Both the position numbers and the translations under genes were made by a program. A stretch of DNA of 25,268 bases from CAYJFK01 sp964369475 (GTDB taxonomy: Bacteria > Bacillota > Clostridia > Oscillospirales > Feifaniaceae), in NCBI GenBank assembly GCA_964369475.1, contig CAYJFK010000034.1:1-25268 (forward strand). Reading direction: 5' to 3'. The notes under the pieces were generated by a model that was given only the letters and a program-made list of their open reading frames with translations, searched no databases and was not told where the DNA came from. Positions 6,893 through 14,287 of this stretch are shown one piece after another. The stretch's first letter is position 1. Each line of letters begins with the position of its first letter.

Positions 6893-7516
6893 TTATGCCC
6901 TTAAGTTTTCTATCCAAGAAAGCAGTACAGGCAGTGCAATTTTTGCGGTATATGTTTTATTTTCGGGCGATGCCTTTGCGTCCATAACATTGGACATAAT
7001 AGAGCCCCTGGTGCACATATTAATAAACTGGATAATTTCCTCTTGAGTATACCCTTCCTTAATATGCCCCTTTTTAAAGCCGTCGCTAACGATCCTGCTA
7101 AGTAATACCGAGCGAGATTCAGGAGCTTCGGCTCGCCATTCATCTACACTGTCGAAGGAATGCTTTACATATGCAACAAGCATTTTGGGAACTCTGTTTT
7201 GGATATATCCGCATAAATGCTCTACAAAACATTTAAGTTTATCAACCTCGTGCATTTCTTTATCTAACGCATCGTAGAACTTATAGGAGTTTGTATTGGT
7301 TCTGTGGTATCTATCCTTTAGTATATCGTTTTTAGATTTAAAGTAGTGGTAAAAATTGCTCTTGGATATACCGGCCTTTGTAGCAATATCTATAACCCGC
7401 ATATCCTCAAAGCCGACCTCATTAACAAGCTCGTCTGCCGCTTCTCTTATTGCTATAAGGGTGGCATCGTGCTGTTGCTTACGCTTGTTTGGGGTACTTT
7501 TCTTCTCTGTAACCAT
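6893..7516 (-). CDS. TetR-family transcriptional regulator
   Basis: This is a ligand-responsive repressor. Residues about 20-66 form the N-terminal DNA-binding domain, with the helix-turn-helix IDIATKAGISKSNFYHYFKS starting at 42 and the KNDIL segment typical of the family. The remaining ~140 residues are the variable ligand-binding domain; no ligand can be inferred. Length (207 aa) is normal. The gene is divergent from the LysM–FMN–FAD reductase with 146 bp between them, so that reductase is its likeliest target besides itself. The start has GGAGC upstream. On the minus strand TATACT (7548-7553) may be its -10, with no convincing -35. Confidence 0.88.
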   Translation of the reverse strand: MVTEKKSTPNKRKQQHDATLIAIREAADELVNEVGFEDMRVIDIATKAGISKSNFYHYFKSKNDILKDRYHRTNTNSYKFYDALDKEMHEVDKLKCFVEHLCGYIQNRVPKMLVAYVKHSFDSVDEWRAEAPESRSVLLSRIVSDGFKKGHIKEGYTQEEIIQFINMCTRGSIMSNVMDAKASPENKTYTAKIALPVLLSWIENLRA

Positions 7517-7579
7517 ATATTTGCTCCTTTTTGGTTATTATGCTTAAAGTATACCACATATTTTGTAATTTTGCACCTA

Positions 7580-7608
7580 TTGACAATTAAGTAACAATAG
7601 AGTAATAT
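7580..7608 (+). promoter_or_regulatory. Promoter of the secreted reductase
   Basis: TTGACA (7580-7585) and TAATAT (7603-7608) are separated by 17 bases. The following leader to 7662 holds an imperfect palindrome and a strong AGGAGG site. Confidence 0.6.
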
Positions 7609-7620
7609 AATGGTATCACA

Positions 7621-7642
7621 TTCGCTGACCTTGGTCGGTGAA
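7621..7642. promoter_or_regulatory. Candidate TetR operator palindrome
   Basis: The 22-bp element is centred on TGACCTTGGTCG: GACC faces GGTC, and TTC (7621-7623) faces GAA (7640-7642). It lies just downstream of the reductase promoter's start site, where a bound repressor would block transcription. Assignment to the divergent TetR gene is inferred from position. Confidence 0.45.
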
Positions 7643-7662
7643 AAAATTTAGGAGGAACTACC

Positions 7663-9711
7663 ATGAAAAACATGCGCAAAATAGCCATTATGCTCGTGCT
7701 TGTTATGGCGCTTGCCATAGTGGGCGGTGCGGCATCCTACACAGTACAGTCAGGCGACGTACTTTGGAGAATTGCAAGAGATTTTGGCACAGATTATATG
7801 TCGCTTGCTGAGGCAAACGGCATAGACAATCCAAACCTAATCTTCCCCGGACAGGTAATCACATGGGGCGAAGCGGCAGAGCCAACCCCAGAGCCAACAC
7901 CCGAACCTGAAGCGAACATGCTATACGGCACGGCTAAGGGTTATGGCGGCGACCTAACAGTAATGGTAACAATGGACGGCGATAAGATTGCCGCTATCGA
8001 AGTTACCGAGCACAAGGAGACAAACGGCATCGGCACACCTGCAATCGATATGCTACCTGCTAAAATGGTAGAGGGCAGCACAGTCATGGTCGACACGCTT
8101 GCAGGTGCAACTCTAACAAGCAACGCAATAATCGAAGCTGTTAAGGCTGCTCTAACAGCAGGCGGATACAATGCCGCCGACTACGAAGTAGAAGTCACTG
8201 TTGACGCAGGCGACATGGAGACAATTGAAAAGTCGGCAGACGTCGTTGTAATTGGAGCCGGCGGCGCAGGTCTATCTGCAGCTGTTGAAGTTCTACGTGC
8301 AGAGGGCAGCGTTATAGTTTTAGAGAAGATGGCCGCTGTTGGCGGTAACACAATCCGTGCAGGTAGTGCAATGAATACAGCAAACCCCCTAACACAAGAG
8401 GCAAAGGAAATGCCTTCTTCGGGTCACGACACAATCGAGCTCATCCTTGGCTTAGAGCCAAAGGACGACATGATGGCAGGCTGGCAGGAGACACTTCAAG
8501 AGGAGTACGACGCCTACCTTGCATCGGGCGAGACACACATATTTGACTCCCCCTCCTTCCACAAAATACAGACATACTACGGCGGCGACTATGTTGCAAA
8601 GCCTGAACTAATCGATGTATATGCAGATAACTCGCTTGGCGCATACACATTCTTAGAAGATCTTGGCACAGTTTGGCTCGAGGATGTCAACGCAGCTGTC
8701 GGTGCAACTTGGACAAGAAGCCATACACCCGACTCGACAGTTTGGGGAGCAGGCGGCGCAGGTTTTGTTCTTCCTCAAGCCGATTATGTAGGCAAGAACG
8801 GTGGCGAAATTCTTCTTAACCACACAGCAACAGAGATAATAATGAAGGACGGCATGGCTGTTGGCGTCAAGGGCGAAACATCAGATGGCCAGCCCTTTGA
8901 AATCATGGCAGACAAAGGCGTACTTGTTGCAACGGGCGGATTTGGCGCAAGCATCGAAATGCGTGAGAAGTACAATGTACATTGGCCTGTTCTCGACGAG
9001 ACAATTCCAACAACAAACCATCCCGGCGCAACGGGCGACGGCATTGTAATGGCAGAGGCAGTAGGTGCAGGGCTGTTCGGCATGGAGTGGATTCAGATAA
9101 TCCCAACATACGGCCCCGGCGTCTTTACAGCTTACATCGAAAACCAGTTCTACATCAACAAAGAGGGCGACCGCTTTGTTAAGGAAGACGGCAGACGTGA
9201 CGAGCTTGCTTCGGCAATCTTAGAGCAGACAGACGGCGAGATCTACATTATTTCCGATGGTAACACCGTTGTAGATGGCAAAACATCAAACGGCAGAGAC
9301 ATCGACGGCGATCGTGTAGGCAACGGCTATGTATATAAGGCAGACACACTTGAAGAGCTTGCAGAGATGATTGATGTTCCTGCCCAGTCGCTTCTTGCAG
9401 CTGTCGAACAGCACAATGCAGGCGTTCGTGGCGAGGGAGACCCCTTCGGTCGTGCTGTATACGATCAAGAATTCGGCGTACCTCCTTACTATGCAGGCCT
9501 TACAAACCCAATGGTTCACCACACAATGGGTGGCGTTGATGTTAACACGGACATGGAAGTTCTTGACACAGAGGGCAATGTTATAGACGGACTTTGGGCG
9601 GCAGGCGAAGTTATAGGCGGCCTACACGGCTCTAACCGTCTTGGCGGCAACGCTATAACAGATGTTACGGTATTCGGCCGCATCGCAGGCCAAAACATAA
9701 TGGCTCAGTAA
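7663..9711 (+). CDS. Secreted LysM–FMN_bind–FAD reductase (fumarate reductase-like)
   Basis: This 682-aa protein is an extracytoplasmic flavin-dependent reductase. In order: signal peptide (1 to ~24), LysM peptidoglycan-binding domain (~25-68), a Pro/Glu/Thr linker (71-84), an FMN-binding domain (~86-168) with the covalent-flavinylation motif DTLAGAT (T150 the predicted attachment site), and a fumarate reductase-like FAD domain (~192-682) opening with GAGGAG. By analogy with Shewanella flavocytochrome c3, H354 (RSH), R512 (GRRDE), H620 (HHTMGG) and R659 (SNRLGG) fit the catalytic set, so the enzyme looks active. Electrons would pass from a membrane flavoprotein to FMN, then FAD, then an unsaturated acid such as fumarate or an acrylate-type compound; which one is not readable. 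No haem motif is present. The strong AGGAGG site sets the start. No apbE flavin transferase or electron donor gene is in the window. Confidence 0.88.
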   Translation: MKNMRKIAIMLVLVMALAIVGGAASYTVQSGDVLWRIARDFGTDYMSLAEANGIDNPNLIFPGQVITWGEAAEPTPEPTPEPEANMLYGTAKGYGGDLTVMVTMDGDKIAAIEVTEHKETNGIGTPAIDMLPAKMVEGSTVMVDTLAGATLTSNAIIEAVKAALTAGGYNAADYEVEVTVDAGDMETIEKSADVVVIGAGGAGLSAAVEVLRAEGSVIVLEKMAAVGGNTIRAGSAMNTANPLTQEAKEMPSSGHDTIELILGLEPKDDMMAGWQETLQEEYDAYLASGETHIFDSPSFHKIQTYYGGDYVAKPELIDVYADNSLGAYTFLEDLGTVWLEDVNAAVGATWTRSHTPDSTVWGAGGAGFVLPQADYVGKNGGEILLNHTATEIIMKDGMAVGVKGETSDGQPFEIMADKGVLVATGGFGASIEMREKYNVHWPVLDETIPTTNHPGATGDGIVMAEAVGAGLFGMEWIQIIPTYGPGVFTAYIENQFYINKEGDRFVKEDGRRDELASAILEQTDGEIYIISDGNTVVDGKTSNGRDIDGDRVGNGYVYKADTLEELAEMIDVPAQSLLAAVEQHNAGVRGEGDPFGRAVYDQEFGVPPYYAGLTNPMVHHTMGGVDVNTDMEVLDTEGNVIDGLWAAGEVIGGLHGSNRLGGNAITDVTVFGRIAGQNIMAQ

Positions 9712-9720
9712 GAGCTTTCT

Positions 9721-9750
9721 AAAAGGAGGGGGGCATGTGCCCCTCCTTTT
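9721..9750 (+). terminator. Terminator of the reductase gene
   Basis: AAAAGGAGGGG (9721-9731) pairs with CCCCTCCTTTT (9740-9750), ten bases after the stop codon. Confidence 0.85.
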
Positions 9751-9758
9751 GGCTTATT

Positions 9759-9791
9759 GGCGACGCTCCTAATCGGTATAGGAGTGTCGCC
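9759..9791. other. Long second hairpin after the reductase terminator
   Basis: GGCGACGCTCCTA (9759-9771) pairs with TAGGAGTGTCGCC (9779-9791) with one G·T wobble and a 7-nt loop. It has no long T-run and may be a back-up terminator, a stability element or a palindromic repeat. Confidence 0.5.
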
Positions 9792-9905
9792 TTAAATTTA
9801 TATGTAAGCGGAAGTTCTTCCCACTATTGGGCGATAGATACAATCCGAACACAGGTAAATATTGTGAATACCGCTTATTTTAGGTCTTTCCTTTAAGATA
9901 ATCTA

Positions 9906-9934
9906 TTGAAAAATTATCCATAATATGTTATAAT
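9906..9934 (+). promoter_or_regulatory. Promoter of the cyclase-family gene
   Basis: TTGAAA (9906-9911) and TATAAT (9929-9934) are separated by 17 bases. Confidence 0.65.
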
Positions 9935-9946
9935 AACAACATTAGA

Positions 9947-9969
9947 GCATTACACTTATAAAGTAATGC
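9947..9969. promoter_or_regulatory. Inverted repeat in the cyclase gene leader
   Basis: GCATTAC (9947-9953) and GTAATGC (9963-9969) are perfect complements with a 9-nt gap. The repeat lies between the promoter and the ribosome binding site, so it could be an operator or a leader hairpin. Confidence 0.4.
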
Positions 9970-9989
9970 AATTTAAAGGAGGAAAGACA

Positions 9990-10571
9990 ATGAAACTTAT
10001 CGACATTACACGCACCGTTCAAGACTCGCTGCTATACCCCGGTATGGAGGCAATAAGCATTGAAAAAATATGCGATTTAAAAAACGGAGACCCCTACACC
10101 ACGAGCATAGTAAAGGGTGGTAGCCATCTTGGCACTCATGCCGATGCGCTGACACACTTTATAATGTGCGACACCTCTATCGACAAAATGCCGCTCGAGC
10201 ACTACTACGGCAAGTGCATTGTGCTATCCTTCCCCGAAAAGGCCATGATAGACAAAAGTATGTTAGAGGGCAAACTAAAGGGCAACACAAGACTGCTGAT
10301 CAATGGCGGCGGATATACATATCTAACACCATGTGCGGCAGAATATCTTGTAGCCGAAGGAGTTATTACTGTGGCAACAGATGCATGGAGCGTTGCGCCG
10401 ACAGATAACGAAATTGAAATACACAATATCCTTCTTAGCAAGGGCATAGCCGTTATTGAGAACCTAATATTAGAGGGAGTAGAGGACGGCGAGTACACCC
10501 TTAGCGCCTTCCCGATAAAATACGGCGGCTGTGACGGCGCACCTGTCAGAGCGGTACTTATAGCAGAATAG
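9990..10571 (+). CDS. Cyclase / kynurenine formamidase-like metal hydrolase
   Basis: This 193-residue protein belongs to the cyclase superfamily that includes bacterial kynurenine formamidase. The metal-binding signature H46-x3-H50-x-D52-x3-H56 (SHLGTHADALTHF) is present. Members hydrolyse amides or cyclic esters using zinc or manganese; no tryptophan-pathway genes are nearby, so the substrate is unknown. I start at the ATG at 9990 because AAAGGAGG sits 7 bases before it; the upstream ATG at 9966 would overlap the inverted repeat and ribosome binding site. The gene has its own promoter and terminator and is monocistronic. Confidence 0.8.
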   Translation: MKLIDITRTVQDSLLYPGMEAISIEKICDLKNGDPYTTSIVKGGSHLGTHADALTHFIMCDTSIDKMPLEHYYGKCIVLSFPEKAMIDKSMLEGKLKGNTRLLINGGGYTYLTPCAAEYLVAEGVITVATDAWSVAPTDNEIEIHNILLSKGIAVIENLILEGVEDGEYTLSAFPIKYGGCDGAPVRAVLIAE

Positions 10572-10656
10572 TTGTAATGCATATAGTGCTAAGCCTGTGT
10601 AAGACGGGACGGTAGCAAGAGGGCTATCAGAATTTCCTTTTGCGGCGGTCTATAAG

Positions 10657-10694
10657 GCGAGCGGCGAAACTTTGTTTCGCCGCTCGCTTTTTTT
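10657..10694 (+). terminator. Terminator of the cyclase-family gene
   Basis: GCGAGCGGCGAAAC (10657-10670) and GTTTCGCCGCTCGC (10674-10687) form a perfect 14-bp stem with a TTT loop, followed by seven T. The 85 bases between the stop and this stem show no gene. Confidence 0.92.
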
Positions 10695-10719
10695 GTGTAC
10701 ACGCAGAGTACACAAAAAA
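10689..10719. repeat. Inverted repeat overlapping the terminator T-run
   Basis: TTTTTTGTGTAC (10689-10700) faces GTACACAAAAAA (10708-10719) across ACGCAGA. It shares the T-run of the preceding terminator and lies just before the marR promoter. Confidence 0.5.
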
Positions 10720-10734
10720 TGCAGATAAAAAACA

Positions 10735-10780
10735 TTGACTTTTGTTCGCTAAAGAACTATTATTGTTCTATCGAGAACAA
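10735..10780 (+). promoter_or_regulatory. marR operon promoter with two operator copies
   Basis: TTGACT (10735-10740) and TATTAT (10758-10763) are separated by 17 bases. Two copies of TTGTTC-N6-GAACWA occur: 10742-10759, filling the spacer and the start of the -10, and 10763-10780, where TTGTTCT and AGAACAA are perfect arms. Their start points are 21 bp apart, two helical turns. The second copy runs up to the ribosome binding site. Autoregulation by the first gene, a MarR protein, is the natural inference. Confidence 0.75.
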
Positions 10781-10791
10781 AGGAGGACATC

Positions 10792-11226
10792 ATGGCAACC
10801 TTAAAAGAACACTTTAAAATACTGGCAACCAAGCGCAAAGAGTACTTCGACGGACTTATAGCAGATACAGGCCTTGCGCTTGCCGAGATAGAAATATTGG
10901 TTTTTATCTACCGCAACCCAAGCGACAACACATTTACAAAAATTCAAGAGTCTAAAAACTATGCAAAATCTTATGTCTCGACCTCGATAAAAAGGCTTAT
11001 CGAAAATGGATATATCACGAGGCATTACGCAGAGGGCAGTAAAAAAGTGTTTCGCCTAACACCGCTCGAAAAAAGCCACAGCATTGCAAGTCGTTACGAC
11101 CAATGCGAAAAGGCCTTTGCGCAAGATCTGTTTGATGGCATATCAAAAGAGGAGTATGAAACATTTATATCGGTTATAGAAAAAGTTTCGTACAATATGC
11201 AAAACAAAAGAGCAATTTCGGTATAA
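10792..11226 (+). CDS. MarR-family transcriptional regulator
   Basis: This 144-residue protein has the MarR winged-helix layout: helices at the N-terminus, a helix-turn-helix in FTKIQESKNYAKSYVSTSIKR (spanning about residues 44-64, written here as FTKIQESKNYAK and SYVSTSIKR), and the wing ITRHYAEGSKKVFRLT (75-90). MarR proteins act as dimers on palindromes and are released by small ligands or oxidation. The only cysteine is in the DQCEKAF segment, not the N-terminal position used by OhrR, so a peroxide-sensing mechanism of that type is unlikely. AAAGGAGG precedes the ATG. It heads an operon with the TauE-like permease (31-bp gap) and the FtsH-like protease. Confidence 0.85.
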   Translation: MATLKEHFKILATKRKEYFDGLIADTGLALAEIEILVFIYRNPSDNTFTKIQESKNYAKSYVSTSIKRLIENGYITRHYAEGSKKVFRLTPLEKSHSIASRYDQCEKAFAQDLFDGISKEEYETFISVIEKVSYNMQNKRAISV

Positions 11227-11257
11227 AAGAAACAATTAAAGGGTAGGAGTATAAAAA

Positions 11258-12052
11258 ATGGAAACACTTATAGTATGCCTGATAGCAGGCATGGGCGCAG
11301 GGCTTGGAACGGGATTTGCAGGCATGAGTGCCGCAGTTGTAATATCGCCGATGCTCGTAACATTTCTCGGCATGAACCCATTCGAGGCAATTGGAATTGC
11401 CCTTGCCTCCGACGTGCTTGCAAGTGCAGCATCGGCTTACACATACGGCAAGAACAAAAACATCGACCTAAAACGCAGTAAATCACTATTTATAAGCATA
11501 CTGATATTCACGGGAATAGGCGCATTTCTTGCGCATCAAGTGCCGAGTGCCACTATGGGTAACCTAACGGTCTACATGTCGCTCATAATGGGAGTTAACT
11601 TCCTTGCAAAGTCCTATAAAGAGCCAAAAGAGAAGAATACCATCGAGTTTAAAGGTCGCCTAAAAAGCATAATGCCGATAATGTGCGGAGCGGTAATCGG
11701 CATGATATGCGGATTTATCGGAGCAGGTGGCGGCATGATGATGCTAATGCTTTTAACAACGGTGCTCGGCTACGAGCTAAAACCTGCCGTTGGTACGAGT
11801 GTATTTATAATGACATTTACAGCTCTTTTCGGCGCATTATCCCACTTCACATTGCAACAGGTAGTGCCCGATTTAACAGTTCTTGCACTCTGTATGCTAT
11901 CGACGCTATTCTTTGCGCTTATGGGTGCACGATTTGCAAACAAATCTACACCAAAAGTCCTAAACAGAGCGACAGGTACAGTGCTTGCAACGCTTGGCGT
12001 CTTTATGATACTGGCTGAAAATGCACCTACCTTAATGACATTGATGAGCTAA
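11258..12052 (+). CDS. TauE/SafE-family membrane permease
   Basis: This is a predicted anion exporter of the sulfite/organosulfonate exporter family. The 264-residue protein is almost entirely hydrophobic with about 7-8 helices and shows the family's internal duplication: the glycine-rich GMGAGLGTGFAGM near the N-terminus and GMICGFIGAGGGMMMLML in the second half. Family members move sulfite, sulfoacetate, sulfonates or other small organic acids; the substrate here is unknown. The ATG follows a GTAGGAG site. It lies between marR and ftsH-like genes on one strand, so its substrate or a related compound may be the MarR ligand. Confidence 0.88.
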   Translation: METLIVCLIAGMGAGLGTGFAGMSAAVVISPMLVTFLGMNPFEAIGIALASDVLASAASAYTYGKNKNIDLKRSKSLFISILIFTGIGAFLAHQVPSATMGNLTVYMSLIMGVNFLAKSYKEPKEKNTIEFKGRLKSIMPIMCGAVIGMICGFIGAGGGMMMLMLLTTVLGYELKPAVGTSVFIMTFTALFGALSHFTLQQVVPDLTVLALCMLSTLFFALMGARFANKSTPKVLNRATGTVLATLGVFMILAENAPTLMTLMS

Positions 12053-12100
12053 GAGATAAACTTTACAAAAAACATACAAAAAAATTTAAGGAGAAAATCA

Positions 12101-13906
12101 ATGCAAAGTAAAAGACCGGCAATTTCATATTGGGGACTTGCCTTTATAATAATGATTGTATTCAATATAATTTCATATCCCATGTTCATGCGTAGGCAGA
12201 TAACAGATGTAACATACGACGTATTCTTAGACGACCTAACGGCAAACAGCATATCGGCTGTACAGGTACTGGAAGAATCTATCGTTTACACGATAGACAC
12301 GGTAGAGGAAGGCGAGACGACCTCCCTTATATACGAAACGGTGCGTATGCAAGATGATTCGCTTGTAGATCGCCTATACGAGGCCGATGTAGCCTTTACC
12401 GAAGTGCTCCCCGAGGACACCTCCTTTTTAATGAGCATGATAAGCACGATAATAATGCTGCTCGCCTTCTCCTTGTTCTGGAGATTTCTTATGTCTAAGT
12501 CCATGAAGGGCATGGGCGGTAACTCGATGTCCTTTGGAAAGTCGGGAGCTAAGATATACGCAGAGTCGGAAACAGGCAAGACATTTAACGATGTAGCAGG
12601 CCAAGAGGAGGCAAAAGAGGCACTTTTCGAGGTCGTGGACTTTCTTAACAACCCTCAAAAATACACCGAAATCGGCGCAAACCTTCCCAAGGGTGTCCTG
12701 CTTGTAGGCCCTCCGGGAACAGGTAAAACGCTACTTGCAAAAGCAGTGGCAGGCGAGGCAAAAGTGCCATTTTTCTCGATTTCAGGCTCTGAGTTTGTCG
12801 AGATGTTTGTCGGCATGGGTGCAACAAAGGTGCGAGACCTATTCAAACAGGCAAACGAAAAAGCACCTTGCATAGTCTTTATAGACGAGATCGACACGAT
12901 AGGCAAAAAGCGTGGCGGCGGCATGGGTGGCAACGACGAAAGGGAGCAGACCCTAAACCAGCTCCTAACCGAGATGGACGGATTTGACGGCAACAAGGGC
13001 GTTGTGCTACTTGCCGCAAGTAACCGCCCCGAAATTCTCGATCAGGCTCTACTTCGCCCCGGTCGATTTGACAGGCGAGTACCTGTCGAACTGCCCGACA
13101 TGGCAGGCAGACAGGCAATACTCGAGGTGCACGGAAAGAATGTTAAGCTATCAGAAGGCATAGACATGTCGAAGGTAGCACGGGCGACCTCGGGAGCGAG
13201 CGGTGCCGAGCTTGCAAACATCATAAACGAAGCGGCTCTAAGAGCTGTAAGAGACGGCAGGAGCGAAGTTGTGCAAAACGACTTGGAGGAGAGTGTCGAG
13301 GTTATAATTGCAGGTTATCAGCGTAAAAATGCCGTTGTGTCGGACAGGGAGCGCAAGATAATCGCATACCACGAAGTAGGCCACGCTCTTGTGGCGGCGC
13401 TTCAGTCGGACAGTGCACCTGTTCACAAGATTACAATTATCCCGAGAACCTCGGGCGCACTCGGATATACAATGCAGGTAGAGGAGGACGAAAAATTCCT
13501 TATGAGCAAGGAGCAAGCGCTCTCCAAAATTGCCACATTCACAGGGGGCAGAGCGGCCGAGGAGCTTGTATTTAACTCGATCACAACGGGAGCATCAAAC
13601 GACATCGAGCAGGCGACAAGAATAGCAAGAGCCATGATAACACGCTACGGCATGAGCGACAAATTCGGCATGACAGCGCTCGAAACGGTAAACAGTCAAT
13701 ACCTTGGCGGCGACACCACACTGATATGCTCGCAAGACACGGCAAAGGTTATAGACGATGAGACGACCTCTATAATAGGAACGCAATACAAAAAAGCCAT
13801 GGGCATACTAAGGGAAAACGAGGCAAAACTACACGAGATTTCAAGCTATCTGCTCGAGAGGGAAACAATAACGGGCGAAGAATTTATGAGCATATTAAAG
13901 GCATAA
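12101..13906 (+). CDS. ftsH: FtsH-type membrane AAA+ zinc protease
   Basis: This is a membrane-anchored, ATP-driven protease that degrades damaged membrane and selected soluble proteins. Two hydrophobic helices (~11-30 and ~109-130) flank an extracytoplasmic domain. The AAA+ core has Walker A GPPGTGKT (203-210), Walker B IVFIDEID (258-265) and the arginine-finger region LLRPGRFDR (317-325). The peptidase has HEVGH (424-428) with E425 catalytic, and D501 as the expected third zinc ligand. At 601 aa it is full length and looks active. Its place in a MarR–TauE operon, not beside tilS/hpt as is common in Firmicutes, suggests it may be a second, condition-specific FtsH. AAGGAG precedes the start; the 48-bp gap from tauE has no terminator. 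Confidence 0.93.
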   Translation: MQSKRPAISYWGLAFIIMIVFNIISYPMFMRRQITDVTYDVFLDDLTANSISAVQVLEESIVYTIDTVEEGETTSLIYETVRMQDDSLVDRLYEADVAFTEVLPEDTSFLMSMISTIIMLLAFSLFWRFLMSKSMKGMGGNSMSFGKSGAKIYAESETGKTFNDVAGQEEAKEALFEVVDFLNNPQKYTEIGANLPKGVLLVGPPGTGKTLLAKAVAGEAKVPFFSISGSEFVEMFVGMGATKVRDLFKQANEKAPCIVFIDEIDTIGKKRGGGMGGNDEREQTLNQLLTEMDGFDGNKGVVLLAASNRPEILDQALLRPGRFDRRVPVELPDMAGRQAILEVHGKNVKLSEGIDMSKVARATSGASGAELANIINEAALRAVRDGRSEVVQNDLEESVEVIIAGYQRKNAVVSDRERKIIAYHEVGHALVAALQSDSAPVHKITIIPRTSGALGYTMQVEEDEKFLMSKEQALSKIATFTGGRAAEELVFNSITTGASNDIEQATRIARAMITRYGMSDKFGMTALETVNSQYLGGDTTLICSQDTAKVIDDETTSIIGTQYKKAMGILRENEAKLHEISSYLLERETITGEEFMSILKA

Positions 13907-13975
13907 TAAAAAGCCCCACAAAAAGAGAAAGTAAAAAAGCGCCATAATTAAATTAGCCCTATGGTAGGGATCAAT

Positions 13976-14010
13976 AACAGCTTGGAGACCCCCCATCTCC
14001 AAGCTGTTTT
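13976..14010 (+). terminator. Terminator of the marR-tauE-ftsH operon
   Basis: AACAGCTTGGAGA (13976-13988) pairs perfectly with TCTCCAAGCTGTT (13996-14008), ending in a short T tract. The stem is nearly the same as that of the hairpin at 22-55. The preceding 13907-13975 holds only a small CCCTA/TAGGG hairpin (13957-13969). Confidence 0.82.
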
Positions 14011-14036
14011 ATAATGAAATATTATGCGAAAAGCTA

Positions 14037-14065
14037 TTGCAAAAGTCTATTAACTGTGGTATTTT
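14037..14065 (+). promoter_or_regulatory. gcv operon promoter
   Basis: TTGCAA (14037-14042) and TATTTT (14060-14065) are separated by 17 bases, about 40 bases before the first riboswitch aptamer. Confidence 0.6.
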
Positions 14066-14104
14066 AGATGTAGGGTAAAAACAGCTTAATAAATTTGGAT
14101 GACG

Positions 14105-14257
14105 GCATCGGGAGAGAGCGCACATGCGCCGCCGAAGGGGAATGCAAAAACTCTCAGGCAAAAGGACCGATGCAAGACAAAACTCCGGAGAACCGCTTGC
14201 GGTACCGAAGAAGCAATCCCTGATAAAGGGAGAATCTTTCAGGTTTTAAGACGGGGG
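14105..14257 (+). promoter_or_regulatory. Tandem glycine riboswitch (gcvT motif)
   Basis: Two glycine aptamers lie in series. Aptamer I (14105-14173) is closed by GCATCGG / CCGATGC and contains the hallmark segments GGAGAGAGC, GCCGAAGGGG and CTCTCAGGCAAAAGGAC. Aptamer II (about 14183-14257) contains CCGGAGAACC, TACCGAAGAAGCAA and CTTTCAGG, closed by CTCCG (14183-14187) with CGGGG (14252-14256). The last bases of that closing stem are also the first bases of the following terminator stem. Glycine binding should therefore favour read-through and turn the operon on, as in other known gcvT riboswitches. It sits 94 bases upstream of gcvT. Confidence 0.95.
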
Positions 14258-14287
14258 CACACTGCGTGACGTAGTGTGCCCTTTTTT
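14255..14287 (+). terminator. Riboswitch-controlled terminator
   Basis: GGGCACACTGCG (14255-14266) pairs with CGTAGTGTGCCC (14270-14281) around TGA with one wobble pair, then six T. Bases 14255-14256 are shared with the P1 stem of aptamer II, giving a direct switch between ligand-bound and terminated forms. Confidence 0.88.

Noticed and set aside
9966..9989. Upstream ATG for the cyclase-family gene
   Set aside because: It overlaps the inverted repeat and precedes the only good ribosome binding site, which serves the ATG at 9990.
10572..10656. Possible small RNA or riboswitch after the cyclase gene
   Set aside because: No known riboswitch core could be matched; it most simply is the 3' untranslated region before the terminator.
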